64,000 nt of DNA from Deltaproteobacteria bacterium (GCA_016930075.1 JAFGHS010000042.1:38135-102134); one strand, 5' to 3'; counted from the first letter of the stretch, positions 20,473-31,559 are shown. Notes: generated by a model from the letters alone, not told the origin. A program made the numbers and translations.

Positions 20473-22235
20473 CAGTAGGCAACCTCATCCCCGGCTTTGA
20501 GCCCGCCCGTGATTTCCACGGCATCGAGGGTGGTAATCCCCGTTTCCACCTTCACGGTTTTTGTGCTGCCGGTCTTTTTATCCCGGACGCGGACGACGCG
20601 GTCCGGCCCCTCCATGATGACGGCCTCGATGGGAAGCATCAGCGCGTCAGGCTTGTTGACCAGCATGATTTCCATATTCGCCGACATGCCGAGACGGAGT
20701 TTGTCTTTTATGGCATCCGGGAGGCTGTCCATAACGACGGACACCTCGAAAGTAGCGGTTTTTTTGCCTTCGCTGCCTTTAACGGCCTGGGACGAGATGT
20801 GGGCGACCCGCCCCTCGAGCGTTTCGCCAAAAGCATCGACCGTTACCTTGACATCCTGGTCTTTCCTGATTTTCAGCACCTCCAGTTCATCCACGCCCGC
20901 CGTCATGGAAAGGCCCTCCGTATTGCCGATGGAAAGCAGGATTTCGCCCTGGGAGAAGGTCACGCCGCGCTCGGCAATTTTGCCTTTCTGCTCCTTGTCG
21001 GAGGCCAGATCGGGAAGCAGAACGGTTCCCGAAACAGGGGCGACAATATCGGAATGGCTAAGCTGAAGTTCGAGATCCTGCAGCTTTTGCCGGGCGTTTA
21101 GCAGCTTGAGTTCGGCGATCACCCGGTTTTCACCTTCTCCCTGCTTTTTGACGACCTCCATATCCCTAAGCGATGCTTCGTAGTCCATTTTCGCGGTTGT
21201 GAACTGCTGTTTTGCGCTGGCATATTCCGTCGCCGGAACAATTTCCTTCTTGAACAGGCGCTCCGTTTCCTGAAGGGTTTTCTGATAGCCGTCGAGGCTT
21301 AATTTCGAACGCGTCACGCTCTGCCGGGCTTTGGCCATCTCGTTGCCGTTTTCCCAATTATCAAGCTCTTTCACTTTTTCCAGCGCCTCGATATAGGCCG
21401 TTTTTGCCTCCCGGTATTTCACCTCCGTTTCACTCCTGTCCAGTTTGAGCAGGAGTTGTCCTTTGGCGACGGCCTGTCCGTATTCAAACAATTTTTCCTT
21501 CACCATGCCGCTTGCGGGGCTGGTGATGTTGACGACCCGGATCGGTTTCAGAACGCCTTTGAGGGCAATGCTGTCTGTGAGCGTCCGCGGCTGAACCGTA
21601 TATACTCTTGCGGCTTCACTTCGCGGGCCTGCGGCTGTCGGCGTCTTGCCGGGTGAAAGGTGGGTTTGCTTCCAGGTGAAAAGGCCGACGGATAAAAACA
21701 GAATGATGACAAAGACCGTGGCCGCTACGCGAATCATCTGGACCTTGCGCAAGGCCGCATTGAGGCTGTCGTTGGTTTCCTCCATCTCCAGGTAGGACTT
21801 CTGGAGTTCACGATGCTTTTCCTTCAACTCCGCCGTAAGCCGCTCTTCCGATTCCTGAAGCCGCTCGACCTCCGTCTTGTCCGTAAAAACGACGACGACG
21901 GCGACGTTTTTCTTTACGCCGTCTTCCTGGGTTGAAAGGAATGTGGTGGTCACCTCGAGGCTCAGAATCGTCTCCCCCCTTTGCCAGGGGACGATTTTAT
22001 TATGAATCGTATCGGCGTCGTAAATCGCGTTGAGGATGGTCTGGTTAAACGGATCGTTTTCTTCGCGAACCAGAAAGATTTCCCCAAAGGATTTTTGTAC
22101 AACGTCCTGACTTTGCAGGCCGAGGATTTCTTCCGCTGCCGCGTTGAATGTCAGGATCTTGCCGTCGAGGCCGATGGCCATGACGCCGTCGCCCATGCTT
22201 TCGAGGATGTTGCGGAATATAATGTCGGTTGTCAT
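20472..22235 (-). CDS. PAS domain fused to a HlyD/MacA-type periplasmic adaptor
   Basis: The 587-residue product joins two modules. Residues ~6-122 form a PAS domain (FRNILESMGDGVMAIGLDGKILTFN...AAEEILGL) ending in FTDKTEVERL, followed by a helical linker (123-164). One transmembrane helix (~169-188) leads to a membrane fusion protein: lipoyl half-motif SPASGMVKEKLFEYGQAVAKGQLLLKLD, a long hairpin, the second lipoyl half DIVAPVSGTVLLP, and beta-barrel and MP domains. The PAS would be cytoplasmic and the adaptor periplasmic, bridging the ABC permease to the TolC-like protein encoded before it. A sensory domain on an efflux adaptor is unusual. Frame is continuous, so it is not an assembly of two ORFs. 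Confidence 0.88.
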   Translation of the reverse strand: MTTDIIFRNILESMGDGVMAIGLDGKILTFNAAAEEILGLQSQDVVQKSFGEIFLVREENDPFNQTILNAIYDADTIHNKIVPWQRGETILSLEVTTTFLSTQEDGVKKNVAVVVVFTDKTEVERLQESEERLTAELKEKHRELQKSYLEMEETNDSLNAALRKVQMIRVAATVFVIILFLSVGLFTWKQTHLSPGKTPTAAGPRSEAARVYTVQPRTLTDSIALKGVLKPIRVVNITSPASGMVKEKLFEYGQAVAKGQLLLKLDRSETEVKYREAKTAYIEALEKVKELDNWENGNEMAKARQSVTRSKLSLDGYQKTLQETERLFKKEIVPATEYASAKQQFTTAKMDYEASLRDMEVVKKQGEGENRVIAELKLLNARQKLQDLELQLSHSDIVAPVSGTVLLPDLASDKEQKGKIAERGVTFSQGEILLSIGNTEGLSMTAGVDELEVLKIRKDQDVKVTVDAFGETLEGRVAHISSQAVKGSEGKKTATFEVSVVMDSLPDAIKDKLRLGMSANMEIMLVNKPDALMLPIEAVIMEGPDRVVRVRDKKTGSTKTVKVETGITTLDAVEITGGLKAGDEVAY

Positions 22236-22253
22236 TTCATGCTCTCAAAGTTT

Positions 22254-23822
22254 CTAAGGGACCGGTTTAGTTTTTAACGAGGTCGGCCTGATTTGATCGT
22301 CCTGTTTGCCGACATCGATCTTCCATGTCATCAAAGTCGTTCCCAATGTATCGTCAAGGTTGGTCAGAGAATTCAAATAGGCCGTTGCGGCCGACAATTC
22401 GTTGAGCTGGGCCGCCTGCAGATCCCGTTGGAAACTGACAAATTGAAAGTTTGTCGTTCGTCCGGCGCCCAGTTTTTCCTGCTCGATCTCCAGTTTCTTG
22501 TCGGCCAGTTCCCTTGCCAGCATGGCGCTTTTGAGGGACCGATAGCTGGAATCGACGTTGCGCACGGCGTTCTGCACGTTGATTTCAATGTCGAGCTTCA
22601 GTTTGTCCAATGCGAGATTGGCCTTTTCCAGATCATTTTTCGCTCCCAGATAAGACCGCATATCCGACGTCATATAAACCAGAGGAATATCAAGAGACAG
22701 CCCGGCGTACCAGTCTCTTTCCGACGGACTATCGAACGCCCGCCTGAATGCGGAATCGTAGGCGTCATAAGTTGCCGCGGCGGCGCTGTCCGTGGTTGAC
22801 GCCAGCAGATTGAGGCTCCACAGCCGGTTCCGTTTGGATCGGGTCAACGCCAGTTTTTTCGCTTCCAGATTCTGAAGGGCCTGGAGGTAATCCGTCCGGT
22901 GCTGAAAGGCGAGCGAAAGGGCTTCATCCAGGGCGGGGGCTTCGACCGGTTGCCGGTTCTCATCCACCGCCTCGAAAGCGGTATTTTTATCGATGTACAG
23001 GACCTGGACAAGGGCCAGCCGGGCGTTATCCAGGTTGTTTTTGGCGTCGATCACGGATGTTTCCTGTGAGGCGATACCCGCCTGGGCCTGAACGATTTCC
23101 GTGCCGGCCAGGCGTCCGGCCTCGATCATGTCCTTGTTGTACTGGTAAAGCTCTTCTGCCCGCACCAGGCCCATTTCGGCAATGACCAGCTGCCGCTCTG
23201 CCGTTTTATAATTTCGGAACGCCCCGATGGTTGATTTTATCGTTTGCGCAATCGTGTCCTTCAGGTACAGAATATTTATCTCTTCCGAAATCCTGGCAAT
23301 TCTGACGTTGTAGGCGGCGTTCGCCATGCCGCTGCCTTTAAGGAGCGGCTGCATGAAGGAAGCGGTCCAATCGGACGAGTAATCGAAATTCCGGCCTGTG
23401 TCCGGCCGGCCGCCCCTGTTGTTCCAGGCAAAGGTCAATGTGCCCCCCGTGGGTATGGCGAGCGTCGCCGTAAAATTACCGGTCACGTTCAGATTTTCCG
23501 TGCGGCTCGCACCGGAGGAACCCGCTGCCGCCGTATAGTGGGACCCGCTGCCGACGCCGAGGGTCAGGGCGGGGTCGCTGGGCAGATAGTTTTGCCTTTC
23601 CGCCATCTTCAGGTCGATCCGCTGGAGATGACGGTCAAGGTAAGCGCTGCGGAGATTCACGTTGTTGGTCAGGGCGACAAATACGGCATCGGCTATGGTC
23701 AACTTCCTGATCCGGGTATCGCCGTTTTTCGGCGGTTCTTTGCAGTCTCCCGGCATGGCAAAGAAAAGCAAGGCGGCGACAAACAGCATGCAGGCGACAA
23801 AAGATTTACAAGGTTGTTTCAT
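22254..23822 (-). CDS. TolC-family outer-membrane efflux protein
   Basis: 522 residues: signal peptide (residues 1-~27), then the two-fold repeated helical OEP structure, with DAVFVALTNNVNLRSAYLDRHLQRIDLKMA in the first half and LNLASTTDS / LDIPLVY segments in the barrel regions. The second coiled-coil repeat holds LDIEINVQNAVRNVDSSYRSL, a strong OEP signature. It forms the outer-membrane channel of the tripartite system with the three genes downstream (18 bp gap to the PAS-adaptor). First gene of its operon. Confidence 0.88.
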   Translation of the reverse strand: MKQPCKSFVACMLFVAALLFFAMPGDCKEPPKNGDTRIRKLTIADAVFVALTNNVNLRSAYLDRHLQRIDLKMAERQNYLPSDPALTLGVGSGSHYTAAAGSSGASRTENLNVTGNFTATLAIPTGGTLTFAWNNRGGRPDTGRNFDYSSDWTASFMQPLLKGSGMANAAYNVRIARISEEINILYLKDTIAQTIKSTIGAFRNYKTAERQLVIAEMGLVRAEELYQYNKDMIEAGRLAGTEIVQAQAGIASQETSVIDAKNNLDNARLALVQVLYIDKNTAFEAVDENRQPVEAPALDEALSLAFQHRTDYLQALQNLEAKKLALTRSKRNRLWSLNLLASTTDSAAAATYDAYDSAFRRAFDSPSERDWYAGLSLDIPLVYMTSDMRSYLGAKNDLEKANLALDKLKLDIEINVQNAVRNVDSSYRSLKSAMLARELADKKLEIEQEKLGAGRTTNFQFVSFQRDLQAAQLNELSAATAYLNSLTNLDDTLGTTLMTWKIDVGKQDDQIRPTSLKTKPVP

Positions 23823-24053
23823 GATCGGTTTCTTTGATGTCCGTTTCCCTTTTGCGAAAAAGTATAGGTCAAGAAAAAAACAAGGTCAAGAAGAAACACA
23901 TTCGGCCATAAGCTATATTGCAGGGCATCTGTCTTTTTATGACACATCGTCAGGAAGATCATCCGGCCATGAAATTGAGCCTGACAGCCGTTTGTCCGAA
24001 TCGCCGTTGGAAGGGAGGGGATGGCCTGAGCGTCATGCGGCCGGGAGTGCAAT

Positions 24054-25736
24054 TTAGCCCTTTTCCCGGAAGGGGCCTGCGCTCCCGTGTCGGAACGTTT
24101 CGGTAACGACGTTTGCCAGATGATCCCCGATCATGGTGTAAGGAAGCAGGACTTCGTTGGCGCCCCCCGCCTTCAGCGTGTCAATCTGATCGACGGAATC
24201 GGCCGTGGCGACGATTAAGGCGTTGGGCGCCACGGCGCGGCACATGGTCACGATGGACTCATTATTGGTACCCTTCAGAAGCATGTCGGGGATGGTGGAA
24301 AGGATCATTTCGGCGCCGTCGATATGGGCGTGTTCCAGGGTGTCCATGCTGCTGATATCTCCGAAGACGGCCTTGATATTGCGTTGTTCGAGTTCTTTCA
24401 GAACTTCGAGGTTGTAATCAATCACCAGCATCTTTTTCAAAAGATCGGGCGCCGTCGTCTCCATGCGGTCGATGAACGACCTGGCCCCCCGGTGAAAACC
24501 AAGCAGGACAATCGGATAATGGTCTCCCGCTTCCTCCTCGGCGGCCTCTTTGAACTTGGAGCCGAAGCCTATTTTTGTGAGGAGGCGGTCAAACATCAGG
24601 TAGGCCTGGTGATTGCCGTTGATAAAATAGGAAGACAGAACCGATGTGATGGCCATGGCGTAGATAATCAGAGACATCATCCGCTGCTCGATATGGCCGT
24701 AACTCACGCCCAAAGCCGCCACGACGAGGGAAAACTCGCTGATCTGGGAAAGGTTGAGGCTGGCGATAAAACAGGTCCGGCGTCCGCTTCCGGCAACAGC
24801 GAGGAGCGGATAAACCGTCAGGAAGCGGGAGACGATGACGAAGATGACGATCGCTGCGGCGGTGAGCAGCATGGACGGATCGGGCATGGGGATTTTCATG
24901 CCGATGGACAGAAAAAACAAGGTCAAAAAGAAATCCCGCAGGGGGAGAACTTTTGCCGTCACATGGATGCTGTACGGAAAGGTCGAGATGGCGACGCCGG
25001 CGATCAGCGCCCCCATTTCCATGGAAAGGCCGATCCATGCCCCCATGCCCGCCATGAACGCGCACCACGCAATGGACAGGGCCACCACCATTTCCGGCGT
25101 TTTTGATATTTTTTCAAAAACCCAGCGAAGCAGGTATCTGCTGAGGATGAAGCCGATGGCGAGGAGGACCACGCTTTTCAGAAGGGCGATAACGACCGGA
25201 AGGAATTGGGGATTCATAAACTGAGGCTGCAGGGCCAGAATCAGGATTGCCCAGAGATCCTGAAAAATGAGGATGCCCAAGGTAATGCGGCCCGGCAGGG
25301 TATCGAGTTCGAATTTGTCGTAGAGAAGCTTGACGACAATGGCCGTACTGCTTAAGGCGCAGAAGATGGCCAGATAGAGGGCGTCGATGCGTCCCTGGCC
25401 CAGGCCGTAACCCAAAAACATGAAAAAACCCACCCCGATGAGGACGCAGAAGACAAACTGGCCGACGCCCGCATAGATCAACTGCCGCCCCGATGAAAGA
25501 AGTTTTGTGGGATTGAGTTCCAGACCGATGATGAACAAAAGGAGAATCAGGCCGATTTCCGAAATGACCTGGATGTTTGCGGGATGGGAAACGAGCTTGA
25601 AGCCGATTTCCGGTCCGATCAGGGCCCCCGCCACAAGATACCCCAGGATGACGGGCTGACGAAATATCTGAAATACAAAACCCAGGGCCGTAGCCACCAG
25701 AATAGAAATGCCGATTTCCGGGAGGATGCCGTGCAT
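24054..25736 (-). CDS. Kef-type cation:proton antiporter with RCK/TrkA-N domain
   Basis: 560 residues: about twelve membrane helices (CPA2 fold; GYLVAGALIGPEIGF, GLELNPTKL, LSSTAIVVKLLYD, DLWAILILAL), then a cytosolic nucleotide-binding RCK/TrkA-N domain from about residue 406. The dinucleotide loop reads GFHRGA rather than the usual GYGRVG, so NAD binding is plausible but less certain. It should mediate K+ or Na+ efflux coupled to protons. It lies alone between two efflux operons on the same strand, with a MITE-like repeat upstream. Glutathione-gating residues of KefC are not evident. Confidence 0.88.
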   Translation of the reverse strand: MHGILPEIGISILVATALGFVFQIFRQPVILGYLVAGALIGPEIGFKLVSHPANIQVISEIGLILLLFIIGLELNPTKLLSSGRQLIYAGVGQFVFCVLIGVGFFMFLGYGLGQGRIDALYLAIFCALSSTAIVVKLLYDKFELDTLPGRITLGILIFQDLWAILILALQPQFMNPQFLPVVIALLKSVVLLAIGFILSRYLLRWVFEKISKTPEMVVALSIAWCAFMAGMGAWIGLSMEMGALIAGVAISTFPYSIHVTAKVLPLRDFFLTLFFLSIGMKIPMPDPSMLLTAAAIVIFVIVSRFLTVYPLLAVAGSGRRTCFIASLNLSQISEFSLVVAALGVSYGHIEQRMMSLIIYAMAITSVLSSYFINGNHQAYLMFDRLLTKIGFGSKFKEAAEEEAGDHYPIVLLGFHRGARSFIDRMETTAPDLLKKMLVIDYNLEVLKELEQRNIKAVFGDISSMDTLEHAHIDGAEMILSTIPDMLLKGTNNESIVTMCRAVAPNALIVATADSVDQIDTLKAGGANEVLLPYTMIGDHLANVVTETFRHGSAGPFREKG

Positions 25737-25783
25737 GTTTATAATCCTGTCTTAAAAATAATGATCATCATTTTATGATGCCT

Positions 25784-25902
25784 TCGTAAAAAGTCGAGTT
25801 TTGGTCTTTTTTGTCATTCCCGTGAAAACGGGAATCCAGTCTTTTTAAGTGCTTACCTCTTCCTGGATTCCCGCCTGCGCGGGAATGACAGACTTTTTAC
25901 GA
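25784..25902. repeat. MITE-like palindromic element with TCGTAAAAAG termini (copy 2)
   Basis: 119 bp bounded by TCGTAAAAAG and CTTTTTACGA, the same termini as at 3763-3900. The interior forms its own inverted pair, TGTCATTCCCGTGAAAACGGGAATCCAG against CTGGATTCCCGCCTGCGCGGGAATGACA. It is non-coding and lies between the antiporter start and the end of the second ABC operon. Confidence 0.75.
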
Positions 25903-25998
25903 GGTCGTCAATTTTGCCGCCGAGTATAGGAAGGAACAGCCCTTTGTGTCAATGGAATATTTATCGAAGCGTCTTCAGCTCAAAAATGCCCGATTTTT

Positions 25999-27203
<1,205 letters not shown>

Positions 27204-27204
<1 letters not shown>

Positions 27205-27941
27205 TACGCGGCCCTCCCGTTTTGTTTGTCCGATTCCACGAGCCCGTCGACAAAATGGACGATGCGCCGGGCATAAACCGCCATATCCGCATCATGGGTG
27301 ACCATGACGACGGTGATTCCCCGGTCGCGGTTGAGCGATGTGAGCAACTCCATGATCTCCCGGCTCCGGGCGCGATCCAGATTGCCCGTCGGCTCGTCGG
27401 CCAGGAGGACGGCGGGGTTGGTGACAATGGCGCGGGCGATGGCGACGCGCTGCTGCTGTCCCCCGGACAGCTCGCCGGGGGTGTGGGATTCCCAGCCTTT
27501 CAAACCGACCAGGTCCATGGCGCGGGCGGCCTCGGTCCTTCGCACCCGCGCCGCAGCACCCCGGTAGATGAGGGACAATTCCACATTTTCTATGGCCGAT
27601 GTCCGGTTGAGGAGGTTGAAGCCCTGAAACACGAAACCCAGGTAATGGCGGCGCAGCAGGGCGCGCTGCTTGCGGGTCAGATTGCCGACCTCGACGCCCA
27701 TAAACCGGTAGCTCCCTCCCGTCGGCGTGTCCAGACAGCCCAGGATGTTCATGCATGTGGATTTGCCGGAGCCGCTCGGCCCCATGACGGCCACGAACTC
27801 GCCTTCCTCAATGGTCAGGTCAACGCCGCCCAGGGCGGCCATCGCCGCCTGCCCCACCCCGTAAATCTTGGTGATTCCGGAAAAGGCGATCAGGGCCGGT
27901 TTGTTTTCTTTGTTTTCATCAGGTCGATGATCGGCGATCAT
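27204..27941 (-). CDS. MacB-type ABC transporter ATPase (second system)
   Basis: 245 residues with Walker [17 protein letters not shown]-loop FVFQGFNLL, signature [15 protein letters not shown], Walker [13 protein letters not shown] and VTHDADMA switch. LolD/MacB subclass. An N-terminal ~15-residue extension is rich in charged residues. It overlaps the adaptor stop by four bases and the permease by one, so subunit synthesis is coupled. Confidence 0.93.
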
Positions 27942-29239
27942 GGCGTCTTCCCTGTAAAATCAACCAAAATGGCCATGCCCGGTTTAATGTCGCCGGCCGT
28001 CACCTCCGTGACGCTGCCGTTGGTTGAACCGATGCTGATGCGAACGGCTATGGGCTTCCCGTTTTTCAATATCCAGACCTGCTGCTGTTTCTTGCGGCCA
28101 GCGGCTTGCGGGCGCGTTCTGGTTCCTATTCGGGGGGGCCTGGGCAGAAGAGAACCGACCAGGCCGCCGGAGGCTTTATTCTCATCCTTCAGGGCCTGCG
28201 AAGGCGGGGTAAAGCGCAAAGCGGCGTTGGGCACCAGAAGCACCTTTTCGAGGTTTTGGACGGTAATTTCCGCCGTCGCCGTCATGCCCGGCCGCAGGGC
28301 CAAATCGGTATTGTCCACCTTTAAAACCGTTTCATAGGTCACAACGCCGGACGTTGTCGTTGAACCGTAGCGGGCCTGGGTAATCTGCGCCTTAAACGCA
28401 CGGTCCGGATAGGCCGAAACGCTGAACGCGGCCTTTTGCCCCTCCGCCACCTTGCCGATATCGGCTTCGTCCACATTCACGCGAAGCTCCATTTTGGTCA
28501 GATCCTCCGCCAGGGTGAAAAGGGTAGGGGCCTGCAGGGTTGCGGCGACGGTCTGACCGGGCTCGATGCTGCGGTTAAGGACAATGCCGTTGATGGGCGA
28601 GCGGATGATGGCCTTGGCCATGTCCGTCCCATAGGTTTCGAGGACGGCCTCCGCCTGGGCGACGGCTGCTCTGGCGCTGCCTTCGTCCGCCAGGGCCCGC
28701 TCATGGGTCGCCTGTGCCGCATCCAGATCGGCCTGGGCCGGGATTTTGTTGTTGCTTATGCGCCGTAAATTCTGGAGCTGCGCCAGCTTTTGGCGCGCTT
28801 CCGTCACCGTCGCCTGCGCCTGCCTGACCTTGCTCTTTGATGCCGCAAGAGAGGCTTTTGCCTGTGTGATCTGGGCATCCAGCCGCGACGTTTCGAGCCT
28901 GGCCAGAATCTGGCCGACCTTCACCCGGTCGTTGAAGTCGACCTCCACGCTCTTCACGATGCCGGACAGTTCGCTGCCCACGTCCACCTTGTTGGTCGGC
29001 TGGAGGGTTCCCGTCGCCGTCACGATGACCGTCAGATCGCCCAGTGTCGCCTCCTGGGTCTTGTACTGGACGCCATCGGACGTTCCCGTCATTTTCAGGA
29101 TGACGGCGGCGGCTATCACCGCCAGCAAGACCAGAACGGCGATGATGATCCACGTCTTCCGGCGTTTTGGGCCGCCCGGCGCTGCATCAAGTTCGAGGGT
29201 CTCGGCGATGTTTGATTTTTCAAGGGGTTTCGATTCCAT
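27938..29239 (-). CDS. MacA-like periplasmic adaptor (RND/ABC membrane fusion protein)
   Basis: 433 residues: N-terminal anchor helix (~residues 30-50), lipoyl half LSGIVKSVEVDFNDRVKVGQILARLE, a helical hairpin, the second half RSPINGIVLNRSIEPGQTVA, then beta-barrel and membrane-proximal domains (FTLAEDLTKMELRVNVDEADIG). A low-complexity insert rich in basic residues occurs near the C-terminus (PRPPRIGTRTRPQAAGRKKQQ). It should connect the MacB-like permease to the NodT-family channel encoded 9 bp upstream. No fused sensory domain here, unlike the paralogue at 20472-22235. Confidence 0.9.
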   Translation of the reverse strand: MESKPLEKSNIAETLELDAAPGGPKRRKTWIIIAVLVLLAVIAAAVILKMTGTSDGVQYKTQEATLGDLTVIVTATGTLQPTNKVDVGSELSGIVKSVEVDFNDRVKVGQILARLETSRLDAQITQAKASLAASKSKVRQAQATVTEARQKLAQLQNLRRISNNKIPAQADLDAAQATHERALADEGSARAAVAQAEAVLETYGTDMAKAIIRSPINGIVLNRSIEPGQTVAATLQAPTLFTLAEDLTKMELRVNVDEADIGKVAEGQKAAFSVSAYPDRAFKAQITQARYGSTTTSGVVTYETVLKVDNTDLALRPGMTATAEITVQNLEKVLLVPNAALRFTPPSQALKDENKASGGLVGSLLPRPPRIGTRTRPQAAGRKKQQQVWILKNGKPIAVRISIGSTNGSVTEVTAGDIKPGMAILVDFTGKTP

Positions 29240-29248
29240 TTTTGTCTC

Positions 29249-30664
29249 CTAATGGTTTGCCAGGGGCGTCCAACCGCCCCCCAGGGCCTTGTACAGGCGC
29301 ACCAGATCGGCGGCTACGGCGCCTTTGCTTTGCGCCAGCTGATCCTGAAAAGAAAACAGCGACCGCTGGGCATCGAGAACCTCTCTGAAGTCCGCAAGGC
29401 CCGACGCGTATTTTTGTGCGGCCAGGTCGGCAGCCTCCCCGGCCGCTTGAATCGCCAGAAGCAGGGATTTGCGGTGCTGATGCTCCTGCGCGTACGCAAC
29501 CAGAGCGTTTTCCACGTCTTCCAGGGCGTTGTAAACGGCGGCTTCATAAGCGATCAATGCCTGTTCCTGAAGGGCCGATTGAATTTCGACGTTGCGGCGG
29601 ACGGCGCCGGCGTCGAAAATCCGCCACGAGACGCGGGGGCCGAGGCTGAGAACGCCCGTATCGGACACGTTTTTTAATGACAGGGTCTCGATGCCGATGG
29701 AGCCGGACAGCGTGAATCGGGGGTAGTAGTCGGCCTGTGCAGCGCCGATGCGCGCCGTCTGGGCCGCCAGTTGACGCTCCGCCTTGCGGACGTCGGGCCG
29801 CTGCCGGAGAACATCGGCGGGCGTTCCGACGGCCGTTTCGATGGGCGCCTCGGGAACCGGCCCGGGTTCCTCAAGCGCCGCATGCAGAGCGCCCGGTTCT
29901 TCTCCCAAAAGAATCGCCAGACGATTTTTGGCTTCTTCAATGCCTTTTATCATATTGGGAACCTGAGCGCGGGAACTTTCCAGGGTATAGATCGATTGTT
30001 GCAGGGCCAGCGCGTCTTCCAGCCCGGCCTCATGACGCCACTTCACCAGCAGGGCCGCGTCTTCCTGCGCCGCCAGGCCGGCTTGCGCAGCCGCCAGGCG
30101 CGCCTGATAGGTGCGCACATCCAGATAGGAAAGGGCTGCTTCGGCAAGCAGGGACACCAGAACATGATTCAATTCCTCGTTTGCCGCCTCGATTTCGGCG
30201 TCGGCCGCTTCGACGGAGCGTCGAACGCCGCCGAAGACATCCCATTCCCAGCTTGCGTCTAGGCCTGCGGCATAGAGGCTTGACGTCGTATCCGTCCCGG
30301 TTCTTCTCTCGGTGCGGGTCCGGTTCGCACGGGCCGAGGCGTCAACGGTCGGGTAAAAACCGGTTTCGGATATGCCCCGGCGGGCGCGGGCTTCATGCAG
30401 CCTTGCCTGCGCTTTTTTCAGGTCCCGGTTTCCCGCCGTCGCCCGTTCCATCAGCTCCGTCAGCTGCGGATCATGGAAAACCTGCCACCAGGCCGCCAGC
30501 CTCCGGGGATTTGTCTGTTGCTTTTCCTGCTCCAGAGGCGACCCGGCGCGCCAGTCTTTTGATACCGGCACGTCAGGACGGACATATTCGGGCCCGACGG
30601 CGGCGCAGCCGCAGAAAAACAAAACCGTCAGCAGAGCGTATATTGGAAGAAAATATTTAAACAT
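29249..30664 (-). CDS. NodT-family outer-membrane efflux lipoprotein
   Basis: 471 residues with a lipoprotein signal (LTVLFFCGCAAVG; acylated Cys near residue 20) and GPEYVRPDVPVSKDW directly after, the standard opening of RND-type outer-membrane factors such as OprM/CusC. Two OEP repeats follow (AARGNRDLKKAQARLHEARA-like; QRPDVRKAERQLAAQTARIG; YPRFTLSGSIG). It is the outer-membrane duct for the downstream adaptor-ATPase-permease set. Its type differs from the non-lipidated TolC protein of the other operon. It begins 16 bp after the regulator gene. Confidence 0.92.
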   Translation of the reverse strand: MFKYFLPIYALLTVLFFCGCAAVGPEYVRPDVPVSKDWRAGSPLEQEKQQTNPRRLAAWWQVFHDPQLTELMERATAGNRDLKKAQARLHEARARRGISETGFYPTVDASARANRTRTERRTGTDTTSSLYAAGLDASWEWDVFGGVRRSVEAADAEIEAANEELNHVLVSLLAEAALSYLDVRTYQARLAAAQAGLAAQEDAALLVKWRHEAGLEDALALQQSIYTLESSRAQVPNMIKGIEEAKNRLAILLGEEPGALHAALEEPGPVPEAPIETAVGTPADVLRQRPDVRKAERQLAAQTARIGAAQADYYPRFTLSGSIGIETLSLKNVSDTGVLSLGPRVSWRIFDAGAVRRNVEIQSALQEQALIAYEAAVYNALEDVENALVAYAQEHQHRKSLLLAIQAAGEAADLAAQKYASGLADFREVLDAQRSLFSFQDQLAQSKGAVAADLVRLYKALGGGWTPLANH

Positions 30665-30680
30665 AAGCGTTCCATTTTTA

Positions 30681-31559
30681 TTATGAGGAAAAAATCACTT
30701 TGCCCGTGTCTTTCAGATCATATCCGGGCAGGTTTTGGGAGATTTTTGTTACGATGGCGGGGTCCAGATAGTCAATGAAGCGCTTGATATAAAAGGTCGC
30801 CCAGAGTTCTTTCGGAACGACGAGGTCCAGACGCTCGTCTTTGAGGGGGATGAAATCAAGACCGAGGGGATGGGTAACATATTCAATCGCAATACCCGCA
30901 TCGGCTTCGTTGAAAAAGACCTTCAGGGCGACTTCCATGTGGGTGTCGCAGGCGCCGACAATCCTAAGGGCCGCGTTTTCATCCGGGCCCTCTTTGCGCA
31001 GGAGGTATTCGGTCAGGACCTGTGTTCCCGATCCGGTATTCCGCCCGGCAAAACGAACGCCCTTTTCAGAGCAGTCGCGCATTGCCTTGAGTCCCAGGGG
31101 ATTGCCTTTTTTAACGATGAGCCCCTGTCTTCGATGCCAGAGATTGACGACGATGTATTTCTGACCGGACAGCACCCGCCCCAAATAGGGCAGGTTGTAC
31201 TCGCCCGTTTCCATGTCGAGGATATGGGTCGAACAGGCCTGACACTTTCCCCGTGAGAGGGCCTCGACCCCCTTGGCGCTTCCCACGGGCGAGTAATAGG
31301 CGATGGATTCGGGGATGTTTTCCCGCGAGTAGGCCGATAATAGACGGGAAAGAAGGACGTCGTCGCTGCCCACAATCAGGATGTCCTTCTGCCGCTGGAC
31401 GTTTTCGTCGATCCAGCGCATCACATGATTGCGCGGAAAGAGCCACTTCCCCGCGATCCGCACCCGCGGAACCGTGCCGTCGCGGACAAGCTGATAGACC
31501 TTCTTTTCATTGAGCCGGAGCAATTGGGCCAGCTCTCTTGTCGTCAGCATGTCGTCCAT
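30681..31559 (-). CDS. Excisionase-type HTH regulator with periplasmic-binding-like domain
   Basis: 292 residues from the ATG at 31559 (AAGGTG at SD distance; the track starts six codons earlier). Residues ~1-52 form a MerR/excisionase helix-turn-helix (LTTRELAQLLRLNEKKVYQLVRDGTVPRVRI). Residues ~60-290 resemble the PBP-like domain of cytoplasmic molybdate/tungstate-type sensors (SYSPVGSAKGVEAL-like segment, NRNTGSGTQVLTEYLL, DTHMEVALKVFFNEADAGIAIEYV). It probably binds a small ligand or oxyanion and DNA. It lies immediately upstream of, and co-directional with, the second efflux operon. The ligand is unknown. Confidence 0.82.
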   Translation of the reverse strand: MDDMLTTRELAQLLRLNEKKVYQLVRDGTVPRVRIAGKWLFPRNHVMRWIDENVQRQKDILIVGSDDVLLSRLLSAYSRENIPESIAYYSPVGSAKGVEALSRGKCQACSTHILDMETGEYNLPYLGRVLSGQKYIVVNLWHRRQGLIVKKGNPLGLKAMRDCSEKGVRFAGRNTGSGTQVLTEYLLRKEGPDENAALRIVGACDTHMEVALKVFFNEADAGIAIEYVTHPLGLDFIPLKDERLDLVVPKELWATFYIKRFIDYLDPAIVTKISQNLPGYDLKDTGKVIFSS

